64,000 bases of DNA from Todiramphus chloris collaris (lineage: Eukaryota; Chordata; Aves; Coraciiformes; Alcedinidae), in contig JANVCC010000048.1 of assembly GCA_025345505.1 (NCBI GenBank), positions 4,012,640 through 4,076,639 of the forward strand, written 5' to 3'. Shown here piece after piece: positions 1 through 11,881 of the stretch; positions within the stretch are counted from its first letter, which is position 1, and each line of letters begins with the position of its first letter. The notes under the pieces are model-generated. The model saw only the letters and a list, made by a program, of their open reading frames with translations. It ran no database searches and had not been told where the DNA came from. The position numbers were made by a program, and so were the translations under genes.

Positions 1-3000
1 CACTTAATTGGCTCTTTATATTTGCCTTAATTAGGGGTGATGGTGTTCACTTCACTCTGGATTAGTTTTCACCAGTGTGTCTGAAAGAAAAGTTGGCTGA
101 AGTCAAACGTGTGCTTCGCAGCACCAGAACTCTACATGTACATTACCATTTTGAATACAAGAACAGAAGCAGATGAATTCTCAGTGGTTAATGCCCTTGG
201 AGGACTGTGAGTATGAGATTCAAATATATTAAAAACCTTGGTGGCCTCCATAAGGGAAAATAAATGACATGTGAGAAGAGAAATGGAAAATAAAATGGGT
301 GTATTTGCTTTTGCTGTTCTTGCTTATTTTTATTGCATTTTTATTTCCTGTTCAGATAATCAAAAGAAAACTACATTTAGCTTAGAGCAAACTTTATGAC
401 AAAAGGAGCTTGGTCTGAAGTTGCCTTTATTACCAGCAGCTTTTTAAAAGTATCCTTGAATATCATGGACTGATATTATGAAGAATCTGAAATAGTGCAG
501 AGGAGAGACATTTTCTTATTGCTATCCATGGAGAACAGATTTGATTTTTTTTTATTATTATTATTATTTGTTTTATTCTTCATGTTGTAATTATATTAGT
601 TCCTTGATAACAACTGAGGACTGAGTTGTAGGTTCCTACATTACAGTGAGAATCCAGGATGGCTTCAAGAGAACACTGGGTAAACTGATAATTCAACAAT
701 TCCCTATTATTTCTTCCTACTACTGACTTATTTTAAGATAAGAACAAGGAGAAAAGATGTCTTTATTTCTAAGTCTTGGTGCACAGTGTGAAGCGTTGCC
801 ATTTGTGTCTACATGTGGTGGTTTGATTGTGTAGTCCCTTCTATTCCTTTCTCTCACCTCAAACATAGTTTGTTACCAATTTAACAGGTTAAGAGTGATA
901 GAATTAATGTAGGAAGCATTTCTACAGGAATGATGAAGGGCTCAGATTTGTTTTCACTAAACTCAAGTTAGATATGATGTGTGTTTTGGGTTTCACTTAC
1001 TGTTAGAAGCAGTATTTTGAAAGAGGAGTTTACACAGTCATCAAAACTCATGAGCCAATTTATTCCCCAAACTAAAATTTCCTGTGCTGTGCTGATGTGC
1101 TCCCCACTCCTTTCTAAAACAGTGGTTCATGAGAACAGAAACACTTTTTCACTCTGGGAACATTAAGTCTATTTTGAAAGCATAACAAGTCCTGGCTGTT
1201 TATAGCAGATTTTTTTTTTTCCACAGTAAATGACCTTTTTCATATAGCTCTTCTTAATTTGGCAGACTTCAGAAGAATAAAAGGCCTGTTAAATTATTGT
1301 CATAGAGACTAAAACATTTAGCCTGAAAGTAATATGACAATTGTCAGGGACCGTGTTTGCAGGCACAGTGAAGGAAGAATTCCTTTAGGAAAAAAAATTG
1401 AGATTTTAATTATTGACTTCTGGGAAGACATGATTAGCAAGAGCTTCTTATCCTCAGTTATCAAATCCCAAGAGTCTGCTCCTGCATCTACTGTTTCTTA
1501 AGTAAAATCCCCAAACTTCCTTCCAGTTCCTTCCAGAGTAGCCTCATTAAATCAACTGTAGTTAAACCTCCAGTAGATTAGAACTTGTTAGGGGAATGTA
1601 GATGTAACACTTGATTACCTTTCTAAAGCTGATGACATGAATTGATTTTTAGAGATTGGTCAGCCCTGCCACGTCCACCCCACCCCCAACTTTCCCAAGC
1701 AGAGAAGTTAACCCATGCATTTAACAGGCTTGCAGTAAATGAGCTCTTCTGCTCATAGGTAATTGCTGAAGTTTTCACTCTGAGTGAGAAAACCCCTCAA
1801 GTTCTGTAATCCATTGATATTGTGTATGCTGTATTGTCTTTAGAAAAGACTCATTACCAGGGAAAAAATGTTGTATATCATCACAGCAGGAGACTGAGCT
1901 ATTTAGCACTGTGTAATTGGATCTAGGACTAGTCCTTAACTTTTATGAGGCCAAGAGGAGTTACACCACTGCAGTTTCCACCACAGTAATGATAGACAAA
2001 TGACTTAAATACACTGTCTAAAACCTGATTGTAATGGTCTGGATGCATTTTGGTGTCAAGTTTTGGTTCTATAATATCCCTTTGGATAATTCTTGTTTTC
2101 TTTTGATCAATGCACATACGATGTCTATAATTTAAAGCACGTAGTAATTTATCAGGAGTGATAAAAAATCATTTTATTGAATCATGATGTGCCTTACATC
2201 AATTTCATAATAGTCTGCCTTGTCTATCTAACAGATGAAGAAAGAGAATGCCTAAATCAAAGTACAGTCTGCTGCTTTAGTACAAGGTAAAACCTTATTC
2301 ACTTTGAGGAATTCAATATTGGTATTGTATTTCTTCCACAGGCTGTTCATCTAGCTGTTGTAGAATATTACTAAGTAAGTTAGAGGGAGCAAAACATTAT
2401 CTGTCTGTTTCTTATTGGCTGCAGAATTAATTATCAGGTTGATTTTAGAAATGGTCATTAACAAGGCCTTACATAGCTTAACTCATCCTTTCCACATGAT
2501 TTTTTTATTTTTTATTCACAGGTTGTTTTATTTGGTTGTCTTCCAAGCTTGTTCATTTGTCTAATATGTAGGCTACAAACGTTTTATATTGTTTATCTGC
2601 ATTCACCCAGTACGTGCCCATGGCAATGAAGATTCTCTGCAAATGTAATAATTTCTGAATCAACCATCCAATTTCTGCGCTGAAGCTATAGGTACAAAAT
2701 CTTACCGACAATTTATTTCATTGTAAAATCTTCATATAGTTACTTGAATTATCTGCATCTAATGATCAGATTTTTTTTTTTTTTTCCCCCTCGCATATTT
2801 CTTACTAGGGAATTCTCAAATTATATTCATGCAGGAATTTTATTCACCCACTCTTGAAATCCAGTGCTGAAAGAGAATAATAATTATTCAGCTTTGATGA
2901 AAAATCTGTGGAGACATCCCTTTCTGTAATAAAAATTGTCACGGCTCTCTACTGTCTGTGAATTGCAAACAGAACTCCACTTTGCGGAAGATCTTGCCTA

Positions 3001-5020
3001 TGAAATATTCTGTCCTAAGCTTCATAGAGCACAGTTTGTCTCACTTGGAAGAGTAAGAGTAGGGTTACTAGACTCTGCCAGTTTTGAACCTACAGTTCAA
3101 GGGAATCTAGGTTTTTCAAACCTAGCTTGGAGCACTGGAACAGCTCCTCCAGTTTTTGAAGTGTCAGCTCAATGAATCACTCCCCATAAAATAGTTGCTT
3201 CTGACATTTCAGCCAAAGCCCTGCTGCTTTTGCAGGAGCCTATATGCTTTTATCTTGCACATTGGTCTGAGCTGCAAAAATGTTCCAGTTTATCACATAC
3301 TGTTCTGTACTGTCACTTAGAAATATGCTTGTGCTTGCTGAATGAATATTGATAAGATACCTTGAGACTGTGATAAAAATGGGGCAAAGAGAAGATATCT
3401 TTCAAATTTGATAAATAAAGTCTTTAAAACAGTGATAAAAGACTCCTGAGAGTCCATTATTGAGAAGGAATTCTCAGCGGTGTACACGAAGTTGGGGGCT
3501 TATTGTTTGGTCACGCTCTTTCAAAGGTTTAGGGCTTTTACTCTGTGTTTCTAAGAAAAAGCTCTTTGAAGGTCATGTTTGAATTCAAAGCTGTACTTAT
3601 TGTCTGTTTTTCCATGCTATCTACATTACTGTTGCATATCACATTTAGGAGCCCAAAAGCTCCTGAAGGTAATATTTTCTAATTCCACTTATCCTACCCT
3701 CTGGTGTAGCATTTGTCAGTGAAGGTTTGTGTCTGCAGGTGTTGATAAGGTAGAAAAAGCTACCTGACTAACATTATTTTACTGCTTATTTTTTCCTAGG
3801 TAGTTTGAAACGATTATCACTGCTGGACTGTAGTCACGTGCTAAAAGATAGCAAGCCCTCCTTCTGCTATACCACCCTCAGCACTTTAAAGCAGTGGTAG
3901 TTGTGCAGATTACCTGGCAGTGAGCAATCTTACTGTAACGGAGAGTGGGTGGAGGGAAGAGAGCAGGAAGGAAGCGACAAGGAGATGCTGCTTTTCACTG
4001 CTGGTGTTATTCTTGTACTGAAGGCTGTGGCTCCTTGTTCAGGTATCCAAGTGGGAAATTAATCTCGTGCTGTTAGAGAGCAGCACTGAACATAACCACT
4101 AAACTATTGATGGTAATGATGGTCATAGAAAAAGAAGGGAACACTAAAACTGAGCCATAAAACCCCCTGCAGCTGATGTTATTCTTCTGAAACATTGCAT
4201 TCTCCACCTGTGATCCTCAGCAAGTGAAATGGGTCAGCCAGCCCTGGTAGGTCTGGGCAGGGTGCAGGGGTCATCCCCGTGGGACCCACCAGGCGTGAGA
4301 GGAGCCTGGCCACGCTCCCTGGGGCTCATGTTCCTCTGCACTACCTCTATCTAAAAATTATTTTTGTTCCATTGATGTTTTTCTCTGAGTGTAAAAGAAC
4401 CAACAACAAGAAGAACAAGAAAAAAACCACAAACCCACCTAAACAGGAATGGAAACAACCAGGTCTTTGTTTGCCATATTGACCTGGCACTTCTATGAGA
4501 TGTTAAAAAAATGACCTGTGTGCTCAAAGCAGAACAAAACAGGAGATGTGCTCAGGAACCTCTTGCAGCTGTACAGATGGCTCAGCTCCACTGCCTCTGC
4601 TGCAGGTCTCCGTGCTTTCCTCAGCATCAGGCAAGTTGTAGGCATAAATACAGCTTGGCATGTCTGACCAGGACTGCCCTTCAGCACCTTCTGTATGACA
4701 AAGCATTCCTCCTTTTTGTTTCTCAGATAGAAACAAGCTCCTTAAAACACAGTTACCTCTAATGGAGATAGTTTACTGCAGTCTTTCAAATCCTTTTTCT
4801 GCCCCCCCAGGTTCAGTAATAACATAGCATGGGGATCAAAACACAGGTAATAACCACATTGGAAAAAGAGCATGTTTCTACAGCATAGAAGTAAAGTTTC
4901 TGTAACTTCAGCACCTTTTTTTAATCCCCTTTTTTGTTTTGTCGGGGTTTGTTTAGTTGGTTTTGTGCTTTTTTTTTGAACTTTTCTATTGTCTTAACTT
5001 CAGAAGCTTATGCAGGATAT
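1..5020. other. Unique AT-rich noncoding sequence
   Basis: I see no gene here. The stretch is AT-rich single-copy-looking DNA with scattered homopolymer tracts, including a T run at 2771-2785. The short open frames (at 981, 2936 and 4279-4760) overlap each other on both strands, lack recognisable domains and have no convincing splice context. A small GC-richer patch lies at about 4225-4340. The tract from 4915 to 4980 is rich in T and G. It may be intronic or intergenic. Confidence 0.6.
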
Positions 5021-5075
5021 TCTTATCTTATCTTATCTTATCTTATCTTATCTTATCTTATCTTATCTTTTCTTA
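5021..5075 (+). repeat. (TCTTA)n pentanucleotide microsatellite
   Basis: About eleven consecutive TCTTA units are visible. They are nearly perfect, with a single T interruption in the next-to-last unit (TCTTT). The repeat makes two overlapping open frames that read as ILSYLILSY-type repeats; these are artefacts of the repeat and not genes. The near-perfect array suggests that it is polymorphic in length. Confidence 0.97.
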
Positions 5076-8000
5076 CATTGCATATCATCCTGATGGCCAC
5101 ATACATTGGCTCCAGCCTACGTGGCTGGTTGGTCTATGCCATGAGAATCCAGTATTTCAGTCAGACATTTGAGTCTGAATAGGTTTCTTACTCAGACATG
5201 TTCAAACAAAGACATCTAAAATGTTTTCTCTGGATGAATGTAAAATATATGTTTGTAAGGATACATAAATACTAGTATTTTTAGCAGAGAGTTTATGTAT
5301 GTTGGACTAATTCTTCCTGTCTTAGTAACCATAAGAGGATAAAAATATATCAGTGATCATTCTGGCACGACCAGGATCCTATGAAGATTCATTAGGTAAT
5401 GTGTGAAAGTAATTGAGAACTCTTTTCTGTGATTCTCTCACTCTAGTTTTGAAGCATGAATTAAACCTTAGTGAGCTTATTCTCAAAACCTCCTTACAGT
5501 TTGGGAATTAGCGTTCTCATCCACGTGATTGATTCCAATTAAATGGAGATGTAATCACATTTTGGTGGCTCGGTGCCTAAACAGAGGCATCCAGTACATG
5601 TTATCAGACATGTGAGACATTGATATAAATCTGGGGGCCTGAGCAGGCACCCACAAAAGGTACTAGACAGCTCTGTGAGAGCAGTTCAACTGAAATCTCA
5701 AATTCAAACTGCTGTCTAACGCTCTACATAAAACCTGAAAGTGCCTAGGATGACTAAATATATGTACTTTGGAGCCAAAGAAATAAAAATGTACTCCTCA
5801 GGCACCCTAGCAGAAGCTTCTGCACCTGATCAGAAGCCCTGGCAAAAGAAGTGAAGCACCATGCCTAAGAACCCTGTAACCTGCACAGGGCTTGAATGAC
5901 AAAAGGTTTCTTAAAAACTAGTTATGCTGGGCTTGTGTAGCACTCTTCTGAATAATCAAATAATTTCTCAGAATTGCTTGAGTGGCTGGCTCTCTTGGAG
6001 CATGAGGATAGTTTGTTTCCACAATTTGCATGACCCAAAAGACTATCCTGAATATCTTAACCAACCTATAGCATATTCTGCTGTGCACAGCCCAAAGCTG
6101 GCCAATGCCAGACTGCTCATGCAGTGGAGTGGGAGAGTGGGACTTGTGCAATAATCCTTGGCCATTCTGAGAGGATCTGACCCCATATCAAGGGGCTCCC
6201 ATCAATCTCTATGCAAGACTATGAAGGGGCTGTTCCTCCACTGACTTTGGTTGTAATGACATCAGTGATGCAAAATTAATTAGACCAGAGAAAAAGCAAG
6301 AGTAAGTAGCATTCTCTGTTGCTGCAGTGATGTAAGGATCCTATACGAGGGAGGAAACGTTTTTGGGACCCATCTGTGGTATCTGCTTTTGCATGTATCA
6401 CCAAATGAAAATGTCTACGTGTGTTGCAAACAGGGACCAGAAACCAAGACACAGCTTATTTCACCAGTGCTGTCTCACTTACATACAGCTTCAGGCATTT
6501 GAGTCTGTAATGGTTTTGGATTCGTGACCTTCATATTGCAGTATCAGCAAAGGGGAGTGGTTGGGAGGGGCTAGAGGGATCTTTGGCAAGAAGTTAACAT
6601 AAGGATGGCTGCCATAATTAAGGTCTCACCTATGCATGAAGGTCTTCTGGAAAGAAATTGGCATTAAGCAGGCTTTTGGACAGATGGAATATTTTTTATG
6701 GGCCATAGGCTGGGCATTCTTGCTCTAGCACAAGGTAGAAGAAAAGCTGAGACCTTGCTTTCTTGAAACCTCAAAGCATATCTACACTCAAACATAGTGT
6801 TTTAAATCTCTTGTGGGTAGAGATATGACTGGGAGCCCTTGACATAGGTGCTTGGTCACACACTTGCATTGCCCAGCTTTGTGGAGAGATCACATGAGAA
6901 AATTTGGCTTTTAGCAATGATTGGAATTTCTCTCACCATCTTTATACTCCTTGTGAGACAGGACTATTTAACTACCCTACCTGTGCTTGAAGGGGAGGTA
7001 TGAACATGGACTTAAGTCTCTCAAGGTTATATCAGCAGTTCATGGCATGAACTGAAGTTACATCTGCTGAGCTTGGGTCCTGGCCTGAGGATCTGGCTAC
7101 CCACAGCTTTACTGTCTAACCTTGGCTATGAATACAACGGTACTTTTTTTTGTCAGCTATGATGGGTTTTTATGATGCCAGCTGTAATTGTAATTACTAG
7201 GTCTGAACTGAATTGAACAGGGGAGAAGGAAATGCTGTTTCTTTTATTACCCACAATATTTTTTACCCTAGATTGCTGTCCAGGTAATTTATATTTGTTT
7301 CATTTTGCTTTTAAAAATTTCCTCCTCTTCGCTAGTAATGTTTAAATTTTATTTTAAAATCTTGTTTTGATAACCTATTAAGTTTTTTGATTAATGATGA
7401 AGATTTCTAGAGTCCTGCTACTTCATTAGAATATCCAACATTTATAGTCCTTATAATAACCACAGATATAAATAGAAGGTGTGTTCATTTAAGCAAGACC
7501 TGGAAATTTTTGTCGTAATAATCATTACAATAATGAATAGTTGACTAAATTATTGACCTTTCAGTATAAACAGTACCTTAAAAGGATGTGGAACTAGATA
7601 TTTAAAACTCACAGAGATGCAGTTTTTGCATTAGTTCAAGATTTGACCCACGAATATAATATTCCTTATCTGCTGAAATAATGGCTGTGTACATACTACC
7701 CTGCTCTCTAACATTTTTTCTTCAGAAATGAGGAAATAATCACTACTTTTTGGCTATTCTAAAACCAGAGTAATCATTTGCTTCTAACAGGTATGGTCAT
7801 TATTCATGCATGCCTCTTATTTTAGCAAAAGCTGTATTTCATAAGATTAAAGGTCCATTTATTCCAAACATTCTTGGCAATATGTAGAAACCTCAGAGTG
7901 CATTGTTTTAATTTCTGACAGAAAACTATGCGTGACACATGATTTTTTTTTTTTTTTAATGAATTGAATGTATGTAGTATCTACTCTATAGTAAAAGGTA

Positions 8001-11000
8001 CAAAATTAGTAGTGTATAGATGTGAATTTGAATTCAGAACTGATGCATGGGCAAAACACATGCACTTAATCTATCAGTATATGCCATTAAGATTAACCTA
8101 TCCTGTACCTCATTCTCAGTGTAAAGAGGTTTTCTATTGTGATAAGGTAGGTGAATTATCATGCATTATGACTCTGTCTCACAGAGAATGTAATAGTGAC
8201 TCAAACATTAGCATCCTCTATGCCTATACATCATGACTTTCCCCTATATTTTTGCTGTAAATCTGTGTAAATTCATAGTTTATTCCCCCTTCATGAATTT
8301 AGGCTGATAGAGTAAACCACTATTGCCATGGCAATAATAGCAATCAGGGAGTGAGGGTTGTGCCTTGGTGCTTTAGGCCAGCCACAAAAATAGCAGTATT
8401 ACTCCACTCATTCAAACTATTTGATTTTGAGCCTTTCTAAAATGTTTTTGGAATCATTTGAGATACAAAATGCTCTACTTCTTCAACAAAGAACTCTAGT
8501 TGGAGGAAGTTCTTATCACTGCCTTAAATAATTCTGTTGTTGTGATAACCATGTTTGATAAACTGAATGTCTGCTGATATGTTTGTCCCTTCTGCACACA
8601 AAATCTGCTGGGACTTTAAAATATTCCTTCACCTTCTGAAGCTCGCTTAGAAAAAGTTTAACTTGCACTAGGGGTTGGAATATAAAAGCAAATTGAAGCA
8701 TTGATTTCCCCATTTTGTCACCTCTAGAGAACAATTCATAAAGCACGGAAGTTCTAACTAGTCAATCAATAGTTGCTACTTAAATCAGAGACACTGCAGA
8801 TAGCCTGTTGTTATTAAAAGTGTTCTTCAGAAGATGATAATAAATGAAAAGAGAGGAACCAATTCAACCTCTGAGTAGAGTTCAAGATTGACACATTGAG
8901 GGAAGGAAAGATGTATGTGCAATTCGTCCTTTTTCCCCACAGGCAAGTGGGAAAAGCATATTCCCCTGAAGACTTCTCAACTGTCAAGCACAAGGATGAC
9001 CTGAAACATCAAGAATGTTTTGTGAAAACATCCTGACTACAGAACGGCACAGAGGTGTCTGTCAGATTGCTTGAACCCTTGGCTTCCCAAGCCCAATCCA
9101 GAGGTCTGGGTCCTACATTCCAGCCTGCTCCTGAGTCAGGCAGACACCTTGATGTTCCTTCAGCAAAGGAGAGGCCCAAAAGTCTCAAGACCTATTAGAC
9201 CTGTTTGCACAAACAGTGTGAGCTGGGAGTCTCCAAGTAACGTAAGAGCCAGGCAGTTGAACATTTGATGCTCTTGTGTGATTTCTGGAATAGGCTGAGA
9301 CCCAGGAATCAGGAGCAGCTGTTTCAGGAGAGCAAGAGAAGGTTCTCATTTCTCTGGAATACTGGAAAGGTTATTTTTTTCATTCTGGATGAAATGCAGG
9401 GCTTGGGGTTTTAGTGCTGTGTTTTTGTTTTGTTGTTGGGGTTTTTTTTTTTCTTTAAATCGTATGGAATGGGAATTTTAAGTTTTGAGCATTTCAGCTA
9501 TAAAAGATTTCACAATACTCATGCAAATGGTGCTACTGATGAACATGTTCCTCCATGTGATGGCAACAACGGAAACTAAAAGTACAGGACGAGATACAGT
9601 TCTGTGTGATCTGTTTCTGAAGCTGAACTTTAGAGTTGTGAATAAGATGCACTTCAAATGAAGGTGTTTAGGCTGTTTACCAGCTATTGGAAATCTTGCT
9701 GGTTTTCCACACCCATTATAAAGGTGTACTTGATATTAGTTGAGGACGTGCACATAAACAAGTAAGAGCAGAGTGGGTAAGGTATGGGCTTGCTGCCTTT
9801 CAGCTGGTAGCATTCGAATCGTGTGGGCTCCTAAGAAGCAAGGGCCTTGGTGGGCAACTGTGCTGGTGGAGGCAGGAAGGACTACTATAGGGCATCCTGC
9901 CCTGAGGCAGAGGGAAATAGTAGAGCAACCCCGTTTTGCAGCAAATTTAACTATTACATGCATAAATTAACCATTTAACAAGCAAAGGAGCACGTGGTGA
10001 ACATGCTCAAATGTATGTGATGAAAAACCTAGCAGCTACTGGGTGCTGAAGGAACACTTGGTGAGGCACACTCAACACTAATACCAGGGTCAGGGACAAC
10101 CCCTCTAGGAACTGCAGCCCATGGGTGACCCACAATGGGTCAGAGACATGCAGAAATTGTTTTGCACTCACTGCAAGTCGCTATGAAATACAAATGTGCA
10201 CTCAGGGGCTTCCCCTAGGTCTTCAACACACGGCAGACCCACACCCTGCCTTACACTGCAGTAATGCAGCCATGTGCTGGGATACCTGTGTCCCAGCTGG
10301 AAACAGATCACTTTTTGGTTTTTTTGCAGTTATGCCTTAACCACTGGGGTGAATTTTTCTCAGGAAGAGCTAAGAAGCAAGAAGCCTGTGTCTGTGTGAA
10401 AAGACTGTCATTTAAATTCACCATCCAGTAATGTTTGAACAAATAAAGCTGGGCTTGCTGGGTCTTTGTTCTTTAATAAAGGGAAAAAACCCTCTGTTAA
10501 CCCATGGACAGTGAAGTGCAAAATGAGATTTAGTGTTTAAAGATATTTCGACAGTTATTATTAGATTTAGAGACCTCCAGCTATATCAGTACCCAGACAT
10601 CAGTGGTATGGTCAGTGCTGTGCTTCTTATCCTGCTTAAGAAAACATTCCTTTTAGCTAATAAAGTTTTCGGAATCTGTGATTCTTTCTCTATTGTTCAT
10701 CTCAGTGCTTTCCTCTTACATTTAGATTCTCTTACGTATTAGATTTGCAGCAAGATGCCATTCAGATGACATCCAGTGACCTATTTGCATTGGCTATCTC
10801 TCATATGCTGATGTAATGGTGCATGACCTACCAGCAAGACATTCAAAAATGCAAGAGTGATTGGACTAAGTGTTAATTGTTCTATTAAAGGGGAAAAGAA
10901 ATGCCCCACACCCTCCTTCTCTTAACCTCAAGTCTGACCCTGACGCTATCTGTCACAACTCAACATATCCTTCCTACTTCCACACCTGTAACAATTACCC

Positions 11001-11710
11001 CTAAATAATTACAGTCTCTAATGGACCCAACATGTCAGGTTAAAATCAGATTCTCCAAAGAGATTTGATAAAGTGGATTGAGGTAATTCTGTTTCAATGT
11101 GGCAAATGAAACATACAGTACTATTAGAAGATGTGAGATGATGCTGAACATTTATAAGGCTCCTCTGTCTGGGAGAAGCAGAGATAATATGTCACCAAGA
11201 ATAAGGGCACTTTTGATGTGAAAAACACATATTAAAGTATGAGTGTGAGACAGAATAATTGTCTAGCTTACAAACCTGATATATTGGCACTGGACTGAGA
11301 GCCCTTTGATAAAAGTTTGCCCTGAAAGTGCAATATGCCCGAATTTCTCCTCCAGTGGTGAGATGAACACCAGGTGTGTGATTCTGCTCAGTAAAACACT
11401 GAAACCAATGTCAGAAACAGCAGCAATATTATGAGGCACAGTGAGAGAAAACTAGGCAGCTTACAGAGTAAGAAGTGACAGTCTGCAATTTTTAATTCAT
11501 GGCCACCTGCTATTCCTGATTGTTGGTAGTTGTCATGCTAAACCCTGCGAGACATGCATGGGATAACAATCAACTGGTTAAATTCAGCAGCAGTACTAGG
11601 AATAGCGTGGGAGGTCCTGAGCTAGTAGCCATCTAAACCTCAGCTTCTTTCCAAAGGAAGCCAGAGATTTCCAGAAAACTGATCATAGTCATTCTGAGTC
11701 TCTTATTCAG
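5076..11710. other. Unique AT-rich noncoding sequence
   Basis: I recognise no gene or dated repeat in this stretch. It contains a T run at 7943-7957, a G4-T tract at about 9438-9452, and a perfect 16-base palindrome at 8321-8336 that is listed separately. The open frames at 5918-6154, 7964-8236, 9071-9268 and 9736-9970 are short, several lie on opposite strands of the same bases, and none shows a domain. Confidence 0.6.
8321..8336. promoter_or_regulatory. Perfect palindrome resembling an RFX X-box
   Basis: The 16 bases TATTGCCATGGCAATA are perfectly self-complementary. The core resembles two RFX half sites (GTTGCC and GGCAAC) back to back, but with A in place of the preferred outer G/C pair, so it would be a weaker site. 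The surrounding sequence is AT-rich and unique. Its function is inferred from the motif only. Confidence 0.35.
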
Positions 11711-11881
11711 GTCAAACAGGATATGTTTTCTATCACAAAATACAACTGTTTATATCACACCCTTCTCTGGATGAGCTTGGTGACTTTGCTGGCCTACAGT
11801 GACCTATTCACAGGCACTAAATCCAGTGGGATTACTTTGAATACAATGCAAGGCTCCACAGAGGAACAGAAGATACCAAAG
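11711..11881 (+). other. Candidate coding exon with signal-peptide-like start
   Basis: The interval is bounded by a good acceptor (CTCTTATTCAG, with a CTGAT branch-like motif about 28 bases upstream) and a strong donor (CCAAAG then GTAAGAG). It is 171 nt long, exactly 57 codons, and open from end to end in frame 1. An ATG at 11723 has G at -3. The predicted N-terminus starts MFSITKYN and has a hydrophobic core (TLLWMSLVTLLAY) followed by a plausible cleavage after AYS. The remainder is Ser/Thr/Gln-rich. No homologue was recognised. It may be the first coding exon of a secreted protein, or a chance pseudo-exon; later exons could not be assigned. Confidence 0.25.

Noticed and set aside
4934..5182. 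Two overlapping open frames rich in ILSYL repeats
   Set aside because: They are translations of the (TCTTA)n microsatellite and T/G-rich flank.
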